From Strongylocentrotus purpuratus (lineage: Eukaryota; Echinodermata; Echinoidea; Camarodonta; Strongylocentrotidae), in NCBI RefSeq assembly GCF_000002235.5, contig NW_022145613.1:12940981-13004980 (forward strand): 64,000 bases of DNA. The letters are read 5' to 3'. Shown in pieces: positions 1 to 10,292 of the stretch. The translations under genes were made by a program, and so were the position numbers. Every line of letters begins with the position of its first letter. Position 1 is the stretch's first letter. The notes beneath the pieces are model-generated. The model saw only the letters and a program-made list of their open reading frames with translations, did no database searches and was not told where the DNA came from.

Positions 1-510
1 TGTCCCATCCAATTGCAATTTTGTTTTAAAGAAGACTACTAAAGAATTCCAAGTAATTTTTCAATAGCTTGTACTTCACTGGAAGCTCATTTCCTCTTCG
101 TTTATATGACATCAGAACCAAAATCACTCATTAACGATTTTAGACAGTCTGAAGTAAAAGTGTCCGAAACCCAATTGTCCAAAATGAGTGACTTCCTGCT
201 ACATTTCGGTCCATTTGGCTTTTAATGGAATTAATTATAAATGGAAATACACCTCTTCCACATGCTCTTAAAGGAAGAATCACACTGGGACCGAGCAGGC
301 ACAATTGTTGTATTGGGTATATAGCAAAAGTGCATTTGTTCAACTGCCTATTTCATTTCCTAAAACAAAAATGGCATATGTTCCTAACTAATTGCAAATT
401 AAGCTACCTGCTCATTCATGCGTGATCCTTCCATGCTGATTTCGGAATCATATGAACTGATGGATATGGTTAACAAATATTATCTTTACGTCATCATTGA
501 GCCCTCAAGA
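1..510. other. No gene recognised
   Basis: AT-rich host sequence. Short open frames exist on both strands but none has a recognisable domain, splice context or codon bias. No repeat unit stands out. Confidence 0.5.
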
Positions 511-559
511 CTCCCCCCCCCCCCCCCTCCCCCTCCCCTCCCCCCCCCCCCCCCCCCCC
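511..559. repeat. Poly-C tract
   Basis: About 49 bases that are nearly all C, broken by a few T. On the minus strand this is a long G-run with G-quadruplex potential. It is the longest of several C or G homopolymer tracts in the non-array part of the window (also near 1994, 2850, 3007, 6727, 42593 and 43747). Confidence 0.95.
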
Positions 560-1339
560 ACAAGTAGAACAGCTACCGCCGCAGAGACGTGCAAGTAGCA
601 CAATACAATTCAGTAAATTTAATTTATACATCATTATATCACATTGGAATGGATTCACCGCCTTTTACGTGTGCATTAGTCATAAGTTTCAAAATATTAA
701 AGCAGGTTGTTCGGTCGGCGGTTTTGTATTTTTATGCAACATGATATGTGCTCCAACAAAAATTTGAATGAACTTAATGTGGGCGTGATTTCAATTAGGG
801 TCGACATTTATTTCCGTACGTATCATTATTTATTATTTATTCTTTCCTTTAGTTATTTAAGTTTTTACCCGGTTGTTCAAACGATATATCAATGGTGGCT
901 TGTTCAAATCTAGTTAAATTTGGTTAAATTTGTTAGATGTGGTTATTCATCCTGTACTAGATTTTTGTCGTTGGGGTGGGGTTTAAGGCAGGCTTAATCA
1001 ATGTCCTTTTTTCCTGTACACAACTAGCGTATAGGTGTCAAAAGGCCCCTTCAATAAACTATTCAACGTAAGTTCGAAACAATGTTTAATTCAGTTTTCT
1101 TCAATAAAACGAATTCATAGTACAAATATAGGCTACCAAGTCAACTGTCCATTTGAAAGTTTAAGTTAGAGTTGATATGCCTCTCCTGTTCATCAGATAT
1201 TGTGTGAAACATACATTTTTAAAGGTTGACAAAAAAATTGAAAAAATTGAACAGAAGAAGCTTTTGAAAATGGCATGGCACGAAAAAACAAAACCGGAAT
1301 GCAAAAAGGTTCAAATCTTTGGTGATATCGGAAATATTT
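560..1339. other. No gene recognised
   Basis: AT-rich DNA without a recognisable exon, RNA gene or repeat family. A plus-strand open frame that begins at 1177 runs into the SINE piece to the right and is taken as chance. Confidence 0.45.
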
Positions 1340-1530
1340 ATTGTTTACCCAGGAGCCTCTTCAGCATTGATGTTATTCTTTATTGGAGCCGCTCCAATTA
1401 TCCTACAGTTGTCGTTTGCGAAAGATTACCCATTTACAACTGGGTGGAGAGGGACAAGTATGCCTTGCCAAAGCACATTTTAGTTCCAGGCTGGGATTCG
1501 AACTCTACGGTTGGACTGAGAGTAAATTGA
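1340..1530 (-). mobile_element. tRNA-derived SINE fragment
   Basis: Read on the minus strand, a pol III B-box-like motif (GTTCGAATCCC, near 1492-1502) is followed by a segment with CTCTCCACCCAG and TAAATGGGTA. I recognise that arrangement as a central part of SINEs common in marine invertebrates. The CCCA...TGGG arms can form a small hairpin. A clear A box and a 3' tail were not found, so the copy is partial. The SINE family name is not assigned. Confidence 0.5.
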
Positions 1531-1599
1531 ATTAACCTCTATTATAATAACGACACCCTCTATTAGTGAATATAATATTGTAATTATATTGAATGAATG

Positions 1600-1990
1600 A
1601 CATTTTCGGTAATAATATGCCTGGTCACGTTAGTAGGGCAATCCACAAGTTCCGATCGGTGTCATAACAAAAAGAAATTCCGATAGTTCATATATTCGAA
1701 AATGAAATAGGATCCGTAATTCCGAAAATGAGGTACAACAGTGCATCTTTTATCGGAATTATGAACCTTCCGAATACCGAGGCTTCTTAATTTTTAGAAT
1801 AATGAACCCTTTTACACCTTTGAGATTATGAACATTCGGATATTAAACGAACCTCTGGAATATTGCAGCAAATGTTCGAAATCATAAACCCTCTTTCAAC
1901 CATTGTGATTATGAACCCCTGATATGGAGAAGTTCATTTTTCGGAAGTACGAAACTTTGCAGTTATGAACCTTCGGAAAACGAGGCCTCC
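1600..1990. repeat. Degenerate TTCGGAA / ATGAACC minisatellite
   Basis: The segment repeats short blocks of the type TTCGGAA-TATGAACC-TTCGGAA, with TTCCGAA on the other strand. At least seven irregular copies are visible with spacing of about 25-45 bases. Because TTCCGAA and TTCGGAA are complementary, many neighbouring copies form small inverted repeats. The tract ends at a poly-C run. Confidence 0.6.
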
Positions 1991-1993
1991 CTG

Positions 1994-2009
1994 CCCCCCC
2001 CCCCCCCCC
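1994..2009. repeat. Poly-C tract
   Basis: A run of about 16 C bases at the right end of the TTCGGAA minisatellite, about 50 bases beyond the 3' (left) end of the HYR-like exon. Confidence 0.9.
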
Positions 2010-2056
2010 GCTTTTTTTGTGCCGCCTTATTTCGGAGATTTGCATGAAAATACTAC

Positions 2057-2236
2057 CTGGTTCTGTGCAATAATAACGCCGGACATCATCAGGAAACTGG
2101 TGGCCTGCTGGGAGGTCGGATTTTGACCACTTTTGATCGGGTTGCACGAGTTTCGGGACGAACTGTACAGTCTCACCGCTCTCCAGAGTGATTAAACGAC
2201 ATGATACGGTCACATGAGGACATCTGTCGTGTAATG
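2057..2236 (-). CDS. HYR-like exon, phase 1-1, 60 codons
   Basis: On the minus strand an acceptor (TTTCATTGCAG) at 2237 opens a frame of 180 nt that ends at a donor (CCAG/GTAGTA) at 2056. Both boundaries are phase 1, the same as the two clear HYR exons at 40.8 and 42.2 kb. The peptide has CPHVTVSC near its start, then SGETVQF, then LPAGHQFPDDVRRYYC. This resembles the CP-x-V-x-V-x-C start and the PxGxxxFPxGxxxVxYxxxD strand of a HYR domain, an extracellular immunoglobulin-like fold found in hyalin and related adhesion proteins. It is shorter than the other two exons (60 against 89 and 91 codons) and the end of the domain is not seen, so a sushi-like module is an alternative. Assignment to the same gene as the 40-42 kb exons is inference from strand, phase and shared intron sequence. 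Confidence 0.5.
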
Positions 2237-2807
2237 CTGCAATGAAAGTGAGTTAAAGAATGAATAAATTGATAAATACGTTGATAGATAAGTACATCCT
2301 TAAACGAATTTATAAGTATAGAAGTAGATGCCAATGAAAAATATTTAAATAAATAAATAAACAATTATAGATAGACAAATGTACATTTGAAAAAAATACT
2401 CTTGATGAACAACCAATAAATTCCAATAGACAGAAGGAGCAACGCCTAAAATTGGTTTCCAGCATTGTTCCCAAATACTCATTTACCGTCGTAACAATCA
2501 TAACACTTCCGAAACTATTCATGTATTTTCCAATAGTCATCTGCATCACTTCAATCCCAAACTTCCTTTTTCAGGAAAATTACTGAGCTTGAAAACTTTT
2601 CCAGTCACTTTATATTTCCAACTCCTTACAATCTTCACAGAACTAGTAAGTAGTCTAGTATCTCTTTGGTCTTAGGCTGCACTAATTATATAGCACTAGT
2701 ACACTTACAAACAATATAATGAAATCCTCTTACTGGATTCTCATTTACATATACATGTACACTGAGTTCATATTCTGTCTAATTAACAAAAATTAGTTTA
2801 ATAAATG
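2237..2807. other. Intron-like sequence, nothing recognised
   Basis: AT-rich DNA upstream, in minus-strand sense, of the HYR-like exon. It begins with a pyrimidine-rich stretch that serves the acceptor. No further exon, RNA gene or known repeat was identified. Confidence 0.45.
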
Positions 2808-3055
2808 TAGGGACGGAACTAGGGTGGGGTTTCGGCGGTTTGCCTTCCTCCCTCCCCCCCCCCCCCCCCCCACACCCTTGGGCGGCCAAGTAAAGAAAAT
2901 AAAGGGTTGGGGGGGGGAATGGGAACAAAAAGAAGAAGAAAAAAGAAAAGAAAAGTAAAACAATAAAACGGCGCAATTTTTGGAAAATCTTGGATCTGGG
3001 TCAACCCCTCCCCCCCCCCCCCCCCCCCCTTGGCAGTAAGCTAGATCCACCCCTG
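2808..3055. mobile_element. Short hAT-like non-autonomous element
   Basis: The left end (TAGGGACGGAACTAG) and the complement of the right end (CAGGGGTGGATCTAG) match at 12 of 15 positions, and CAGGGG-type termini are typical of hAT elements. The direct repeat AAATG flanks both ends (2803-2807 and 3056-3060). That is shorter than the 8-bp duplication usual for hAT, so decay or another family is possible. The interior is non-coding and holds two poly-C runs and a purine-rich stretch. Confidence 0.5.
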
Positions 3056-3164
3056 AAATGTATTTATTTCATGGTTACATACAGAGTACCTGTGATGGTA
3101 AAAGAGAACGGGTAAACAATACAGAGAGAGGTAGATGTACGTAGGTGGACATACGTCATTATCT

Positions 3165-3690
3165 ATGCCTAGGTCGCATTTGCTTTACGGCTAGGATACG
3201 GCGGCCGTACGCCCCCAAAAGCGGCCGCAGAGGGCGTTTCCCTATCTTTACAGGCCGCAAGGGTCGCCGTGAGATTATAACGTGGAGTTATAATTGTTTT
3301 TATTTCTAGGTTTGCTGTAGCGATTAGACACGCCATACCCATGCCGTATAGCGGTTCCACGGCGACCGTACGTCGGGCGTAAGGTAGCCTTGCGTTTTAT
3401 ATACTCCAGGGTTGAAGCAGTAGCATCAGATTGGCCGCACGGTCGACGTATGGTTCCCCTTCGGCTTCCTTGCGGGCACCTTGCGGCTACCTTGCGTCTG
3501 CCTTAGTACTTGTCAAAAAGCTACGGCCGCCGCAGGGACGCCCTGAGGCGACCGTGCGTCATCACTTCAAAGGCGTACGGCAATCAATGTAGACGCGTAT
3601 GGACACAATAGTTCAGTGGACCGCACGGCACCCAGTCGGGCGCCTTGGGGACCCCTGCCGGGCACCGTGAGCCATGGCAGGGTGCACCTG
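3165..3690. repeat. GC-rich minisatellite-like block
   Basis: This block is GC-rich in an AT-rich surrounding. It repeats variants of GGCCGC, GGCGACCGT, ACCTTGCGGC and CCGTACG in both orientations without a strict period. Such blocks are often the subterminal regions of DNA transposons with repeat-rich ends, but no exact terminal inverted repeat or target duplication was defined. A CpG-island promoter is a weaker alternative, as no gene follows. Confidence 0.45.
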
Positions 3691-4410
3691 TTCATCGGAC
3701 GGAGCCCCTAAGCTTAACGGCCGGGATGTCGTGGCGTTATATGTCTTAGCGAAATCACGTCTGTATAGACGCATCTCGCCGCATTCTACCGGCGATATGT
3801 GTCTCCTAGATTGGCGAGATGAGTCTGCGATTGGTGAAAAGTGTCCACGCGATTTGTTAACGTTTATTTTCAGAAAACTTTAAATTTAAATGTTTGCCAT
3901 AATATTTAGATGTTTGAAGTGTTATGTTTTTACGATGGGGCGTTGCAAGAAAGATGAGTTACAATCGATTGCAAATATCAATAGTTTCAACTTTTGCAAC
4001 TGATATATCAAACACAACTTTCTGTTGCAAGAAGCCAACTGATCGGCGTTATTTTGTATTGTGAAAGGACTGGATGGCCGAGCCTAACGATTTCTCAATT
4101 TTAAGTGCAATTCGCAAGCGCTAGCACTTGTCTGCGATCTTTGTGATTCTAAGCAGAGTAACTGGAAAAATATTCAATTTCGAGCGTATTTTCGCTTCAT
4201 CGCGTATGCTTTATACAAAACTAAAAATATCGTTTGCTTATTTCTGGAATAAATTTGTCTTGAAACATAAAAGAATATTTTGTATATCGCTCGTCGAATT
4301 TCGACGTCGCGAATACTCCTCTGATACACATTTCCTTAATTATTGTCCCACATTCAGCTATTTGTGTTAGGCCTAGATCAAGTATTTTGTTTGCATCTCG
4401 CCTATGTACG
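3691..4410. other. No gene recognised; possible interior of a repeat element
   Basis: Unique-looking AT-rich DNA between the GC-rich block and a segment related to the 11.4-16.3 kb transposon. It may belong to the same mobile element as those neighbours. No exon with good boundaries was found. Confidence 0.35.
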
Positions 4411-4790
4411 ATAACTGCATTACTATCCTGGCTGTGTATTAAAAGCTGTTCTATTGATTCTCAACATTTCAAACACCACTGTACAAATCACATCTGATTT
4501 CATTTAAAATCGGTACTTTACTTTAGTGACAGTTAATGACACCTACAGTGTCTAAATAGCAGTAAAATACAACTTTTTCAACTTATCGATGTTAGGGTAG
4601 AAAGAATAATTTAAAAATTCAAATCGTGATCGAGTCTACTGTCAAACTTGCCGATCAGCCACATCGTATTCATTGTGTGCATTTGTGTGTATTGACTGTC
4701 AGGACTTAGTACAGCGGTCGCCTTAGCATTGACTCTCTATGTAAGGTGTCTGATCGTGCACCTGGTTTTGTGTGCTTATGCAAAATTGGT
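4411..4790 (+). repeat. Diverged copy of the interior of the 11.4-16.3 kb transposon
   Basis: The segment aligns by eye with 12055-12350: both contain GGCTGTGTATTAAAAGCTGT, then AACATTTCAAACACCACTGT, then TGATGACACCTA-type sequence, then GTGTGTATTGACT and AGCATTGACTCT, in the same order and orientation. Identity is high in patches with several insertions and deletions. It therefore marks a second, older member of that element family in the window, without clear AACGTT-rich ends. Confidence 0.65.
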
Positions 4791-5372
4791 CAATGTTTTT
4801 AATTACCAAATTGTGATTCAAACCTTATGCTTTGTGATCCTGAAGGTGATGCACAACAAATAGGGTGTCATATGAAAGAGCATGTTACCGTTGTAATTCC
4901 CAAAGGTGGCCGAATCGTAACTCTAACAATATTAAAACGGCGATTTTAACATTGTTTCCATGATAACTCGGAGATTTCCCACTATTGAGAATCGACCACC
5001 CCGAGGGATAATTAGTTCAAGTCGTAAGGAATATGTTGATGTGCTTATTTTTTTCGCTAGCCCTAAGGGATCACATACATTTATGTACGATTGCAAATAC
5101 CCTTCCCCCCACCTTTTGCATATCGCCTATGCAGCTGTTGAGTAAAAATTATAACTCGGCGTGTACCACTTTTTTGTCCATTCTAGATATCAGGGGATCG
5201 ACTGTATCTTTTGATCGGTGAGTCTTGAAATTTGAAATGTGTTCTTCTGAGTAGTTGATTTTTTTCAATTATCCAACCATAATGGTAAAAAAAAAAAATC
5301 CAAAAGGGAAAAATAAAAAATCGTTAAGACACCCTACTCTATGCTTTGCTGGAGTGAGTAAAGCCTATTATA
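4791..5372. other. No gene recognised
   Basis: AT-rich DNA with a short A-run near 5287. The segment at 5336-5356 (CTCTATGCTTTGCTGGAGTG) again resembles the interior of the 11.4 kb transposon near 12320-12340, so this stretch may be the rest of that older copy. Confidence 0.35.
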
Positions 5373-6675
5373 TAGGATTTCCCGGCCAAATTCGCGTGTT
5401 TGTCATTCGAATTCATTTACTTTGCATTTAAGTTAGCGCAGATCGGCTTTGCCATGCCAATCATCATTCAATTTTCCAGCTTTTGTATTTTATTTAGGAT
5501 TTTGGTCGAAGGGTTTCATAGATCTGTCATTAAATTTAGAAACTGCTCAACTAGCATTCAAATAAATATTCACTTGTCGAAGCGTAATTTTTATCATTCA
5601 AATTAACACCTGTCATTCGTATTCGTAATATTTTTATTCAAGTTAGGAATGTTAGGGGAAGAATTGCAACAAACTTTTACAGTATTTAAATAATGCAGTT
5701 AAAATGCATGATTTGCCATTAGGGTCTAAGCTGTTATTCCATTTATTTATTTTCAGGACAATGCAGATGGGTGTAGTCAGACATAAAGTAGAGAAGGGGC
5801 GAAATCAAGGGATATGACATTTCTGCACGGACATGTTCATATACCCGGGAAAGGTGGGGGTACCCTCAATCGCCCTTTTTTACTACAGACTCGGAATTTT
5901 ACAAAAGTAATTCACTTCGTCTCTTATACCCAGCACACCCCTCTGTTTTTCTTAAAGAGTTTCATAGTTTACCTGCCCGCCAGCAGATCGATGGCTAAGA
6001 CATGGCTAAATAATGAATCATGTTCAAATTGTTGACTCTAATCCCTCCCTACTCCAGTCACGATATTATACCGTTCTTCCATAATGAAATTATGATGAAA
6101 TTATGATCAATTTATGATAAAACATAAGACAAACAACTTCCTTAAATGAACATTTACAAATATACTGAGACCGTCAGTTCCGTAGATGCAAGTCGTTTTT
6201 TTTTCTTCTTATCAATCAAACTTAAATGCTGATGAATATCAGATAAATCTAATAATAATAATTGTATAAATGCAAGAAAATGAAATATGATGAAATACAC
6301 ATGAAAAAACAATCTTGAAAGAAAAAGAATGAGCTATAAAAAGTGTGTAATAAACGAGAAATGTATAATGACCATCATTTTAAGTGCACAAAGAGCTAAT
6401 TTGAATGCTACAAATGAATTAGAATGCTAGAAGTACACCGTCGCGTTGTCAGAAAATCGTGTTGCGCCAAATCGAATGACCAAATAGCGAAAGAAGCATA
6501 ATGTTCGTTAATTTGAATGAAACATATGTAGATTCTAACGAAAAGTCCATAGATTTGAAAACTAGAAAAGGGAATATAAACCCGAGTTATACCTGACTGC
6601 ACTAAAACCGTCGAATTTGAAAGCAAGACAAACTAATTTGAATGACAAACTCGCGAATTTGGCCGGGAAATCCTA
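5373..6675. mobile_element. Non-autonomous DNA transposon with ~41-bp terminal inverted repeats
   Basis: The left end starts TAGGATTTCCCGGCCAAATT and the right end is its complement. About 41 bases match with two mismatches before the arms diverge. A TA dinucleotide flanks each end (5371-5372 and 6676-6677), as expected for a TA-targeting family. Both subterminal regions repeat ATTTGAATG-type motifs in opposite orientation (for example CATTCAAAT on the left and AATTTGAATGA on the right). The 1.3-kb interior has no open frame with a transposase-like domain. Superfamily is not assigned; Tc1/mariner-like targeting is one option. Confidence 0.75.
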
Positions 6676-6726
6676 TAGTACATGTAAAAGGTAGCGCTAG
6701 TTCATCAAAGTTGCTATAATATGATT

Positions 6727-6739
6727 GGGGGGGGGGGGG
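6727..6739. repeat. Poly-G tract
   Basis: A run of 13 G bases shortly right of the TIR element. Confidence 0.9.
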
Positions 6740-7565
6740 CTCCGCTTTGCACTCGTAAAATTTGACTTGGAATTGAACAAGAAACTCTCACTGATTCCTG
6801 TAATGCTCCTGACATTGTATACTTGTAGTACAACTTACAAAGTAGATCTGTCAAAGAATATTTCTTAAATCGACAAAGAACAACATGATTTCCAGAAGAT
6901 ATTGTGCAACGGCTGTGTCATTTTGACACTCTGCAAATACAAAAGTTAGATACTGTGATCAACTACTGGCAAACTTATGACCATTTCTAATTTCTAGTAT
7001 GACTATTTTACACTATTTATTTGGGTAGAACTTATGTTCACCCTATCATAGCCGGACAACATCAAAATAAATAATAAATTAGCCAAACCCCCTTCCCTTA
7101 AAAAAAGGTTCCACTTACAAAGTATATTCAAGTTCACCTAAAGGTTTCGAAAAAACATTTTTGACAATTATTTGCGGACACGTATTATTTTTCTTCTTCT
7201 GTTCAAAAGCCTTAAAGATTCCACATTTCCTCATGGGGTCAGAAAAAAAATGCCGATATATTTTTGGTTATGAGGAGAACTGCATCTAGCTCTTAATTAA
7301 ATGGTTTACGGACTTACTCCTGAAACGCTTTCTTGGCTCTTTTTCATAGTTGTCAAATAATAATTCGTACAAAATGTGCATGATCAGGCGTGGTTATCAT
7401 ATTTGCATCAACAAAGGCACATCTTATAGGCATAATTGGTAAACCTATCATTACAATCCGAGAGATGTAACACTGACGTTGTCAGTGTGAATTTGTGTAA
7501 AGAGCTTGAAACTAAGTACAAGCAGTGCAGTGTAGCACTAGTATACAAATAATACACAGCAGTAA
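6740..7565. other. No gene recognised
   Basis: AT-rich host DNA. Nothing with domain content or splice context was recognised on either strand. Confidence 0.45.
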
Positions 7566-7687
7566 GGGCATTGGTAGGAATTACCCACACAAGGTACCTT
7601 TGGAACAGTCAAACACGCCTGAGGCGATAGCCGAGGGTGTTTGGAGTGCTTTGAAGGTACCGAGTGTGGGTAATTTTACTAATGCCC
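7566..7687. mobile_element. 122-bp foldback element
   Basis: The two arms begin GGGCATTGGTA and, on the complement, GGGCATTAGTA. They continue through ATTACCCACAC and GGTACCTT to AAACAC, giving arms of about 56-58 bases with scattered mismatches and a short loop near GCGATAGC. This is the architecture of a palindromic MITE. No target duplication was fixed. Confidence 0.7.
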
Positions 7688-8785
7688 GAATAAAATGATG
7701 TGTATTCTTTGTTTTATAAGATTACGTTTTATTTGTGTTATAAAATGATGGTTTATAACATGATTTTACTGATGACCGGTCATTATCCAAATTACGCGTT
7801 AGGCAAAATAAATGCCTGGTCACATGTACGTTTTCAACCAATCATTTGATTAGGATCCACATCATCATCTTTTAGATCAAAGGCCAAAGCACTTCTTACA
7901 TGTTACTTTCACTTTCTCCAGTTTCAGAATCAAATCTAGTGTCTCCTTTTAAAAAGATGACCCTAGAACCAGAACGTTTCCAATTAAACGTGTGTAATTA
8001 ATCTGCTCAGAGCTATGTTATTTATGTTATTTAAGGGGAAAAAAGAAATCCCATCTGGATTGGCAGTGAGGTGCTGGGATTGGGACTTTGCACATTTGTT
8101 TCCGAGCACCACTCCAGCCTGAATGGTAATACAAACCATTGCAGGCAAACAGTAAGTATCGTACATTGTACCATATATTCTTAAATTGCAAACGTATATC
8201 CTATCTTTTTGTCATATCTTTATTTTTATTCAGCAAAAATCAATGTCTCTTTACAAGATGTAGTTTGCCTAAGATAATCTAGGCATATATTTTAAAAGAA
8301 AGAGAAGGAAGAAATTTAACACCTTGGTTTTTTCGGTGTTCAAATCTGTCCTGACTAAAATATGCAAAGTTGTTCAATTTCTGAATGCTTTGTTGAAAAA
8401 CTTGCTTGTTGGCAATAGTATACATGTTTTATACATTTTAAACTGCCTAGTCCGGTTAATAATAGCACGTAATGATGTTTATGTTTGACACGTACTTCAC
8501 ATTATCCTATCGATAAGCGTAACGATATGCTTTAGTATCATATAGCAAATATAACAAATGACAAGTATGGTTGTCCTGAAAATTGCATTACAATGTATAT
8601 ACCATTTTCCGTGAAAATTTAATACAATATAAAGTTGGCAAATAATTCTTTCCAGACCAATGACTTAAGTAAGAAGAACTTACATTTAATATTGAAGCTG
8701 GTGCCGTTTGTATATACATGAACTTGACATAATAGGTAGCCTTGAAAGTGTCGCAATATATCATGTGTGAGTGAGCTTGAAGTTT
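7688..8785. other. No gene recognised; intron-like
   Basis: AT-rich sequence without a confident exon. A minus-strand frame around 8040-8166 contains a few cysteines, but it has no HYR-type pattern and no clean donor, so it is not called. Confidence 0.4.
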
Positions 8786-9505
8786 AATGGTGTAAGTTTG
8801 TTTGAGACTATATAGCCTTTACACGGTTTCATTAATGAGATATATCTCCAATCAAATTAAACTAAATGATGTCATCGAACAAATTAACAATATCAATCTG
8901 GCTTTAAGTGACTCGGTAACATTGATGAAGGTTGATGAAAAAACTGCGTAAGTTTTGTATGAAATGTTACTTATTATATTCCTTCTAATGTACTAACTCT
9001 CTAACATGCAAACAAAACAAGAAAAATCCACCGTGCGACAACCTCTAACAGAAAATTCTCCACACCATTTTTGAATTTTCCAACTATGTTCCATGAAAAT
9101 AAGACATATAACAGGCTTTTACAAATCTTTCAACACTTAAATGTCTGGAATGGTATATAGAGCAATTGCATTGCTTTGTGACAATTTTCATTCACCTTAA
9201 ATGTAATTAAATTGTAATAATAGAGTTGGGAGATTTAAGAAATCGATCAGATCATTTTTCCCAATTTGTCTCATTAATAATGGCCTGTTTTTGAAACTTC
9301 AAGATTATCTTTAATTGTACATCTATCATTGAAGTCATTACCTTAGCACCATTTTCTCTCATTTGAACACTGTTAACAAGGCGTTGGAACTAATAATGCT
9401 GTAGGTTTGTTTGAGACTAGATAGCTTTAACACTGATTTATTAATGAAATATATCTCGGATCAAATCAGACTGAGTGATGTTATCGAATAACTTACCAGT
9501 ATTGA
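8786..9505. repeat. Duplicated intron segments of the HYR locus
   Basis: Two layers of repetition are visible. First, 8795-8890 and 9405-9500 are diverged direct copies (GTTTGTTTGAGACTA, then ATTAATGA, then ATATCTC). Second, 8915-9390 resembles 41150-41740: both have GACTCGGTAACATTG, GAAGGTTGATGAAAAAA, CCATTTTTGAATTTTCC, ATTGCTTTGTGAC, TCGATCAGATCA and CTTTAATTGTACATCT in the same order. This ties the left flank of the array to the intron that lies between the two HYR exons at 41-42 kb and suggests tandem duplication of exon-intron modules in one gene. Confidence 0.7.
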
Positions 9506-10230
9506 ATGTCCATTTTCGTAAATAAACATGGGAAACCTCGGTCTTTAGAAACACAATAGGAGACTAGACTTTAATTCGTCAATTAGGCGAATTAGGTGAT
9601 ACGTATGATATTGGTTTACATAACGAAGAATGCATTTAATACACGATATCATAATATTTTATAAAATACTTTTCCCATTATGATCTATCCATATGTCAAG
9701 TTTAAATTGTGTCGATCCCTTGATCATTATGGATCTAGGGAAGATAGATTAGTAACCGGTTACACCCTTGACTCTAATTTACATCATGGAGAACACATTT
9801 TGACGATTTTATCTTATTCAAAGAAATGAAAATGTAATTGATAAATAATTATCATCATTATGATAATGATGATCATGATGATAATGAAGATGATCATGAT
9901 CATGAACGTGATCCTGATATCGTATTGAAAAAATGAGGGGTGATTTAGATAGCATATAGTCTCAGCTACAACATCCTCAAAAATCAACAAAATCCAAGCA
10001 GGAATAACGGCGATATTGCTCGCAAAAGACAGAAATGTAGAATCCAGATTTGAGGAAAAGTCATCTCCCATAGGGATTAGACACAAAAAGTAATCGTTTA
10101 AGTGAAAATAGGGTAATAATAAAACAAATAGTTTATTACATTATTTGCGGATCTACGTGTTTTAATAATCAAAGGAGATGGTACAGTGAAAGGTCAAAAA
10201 GAAAAAAAAAGTAAAGGGAAAAAAATGGTT

Positions 10231-10292
10231 GGAGACGCCCAGACTCGAACCAGGGACCTCGAGGATAGAAGTCAAGTGCGTTAACGATATAC
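10231..10292 (-). ncRNA. tRNA-like module, anticodon-loop CTA
   Basis: On the minus strand the D arm, a TTGAC/CTCGA anticodon arm, the T arm and the 3' acceptor strand (CGTCTCC) are in tRNA order. The B box reads GGTTCGAGTCT, one change from the other copies. The anticodon position reads CTA. The 5' acceptor strand does not pair, so this is a tRNA-derived pol III module and not a working tRNA gene. Confidence 0.6.

Noticed and set aside
1177-1530. 117-codon plus-strand frame
   Set aside because: Its C-terminal part is antisense to the SINE piece and the remainder has no recognisable domain.
2779-3050. Gly- and Phe-rich frames in the hAT-like element
   Set aside because: Produced by poly-C/G and purine tracts in a non-coding element.
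3165-3690. CpG-island promoter
   Set aside because: No gene starts nearby and the sequence consists of short repeats; the transposon-end reading is preferred, though not proven.
7984-8166. Possible cysteine-containing exon on the minus strand
   Set aside because: No HYR pattern and no convincing donor and acceptor pair in one phase.
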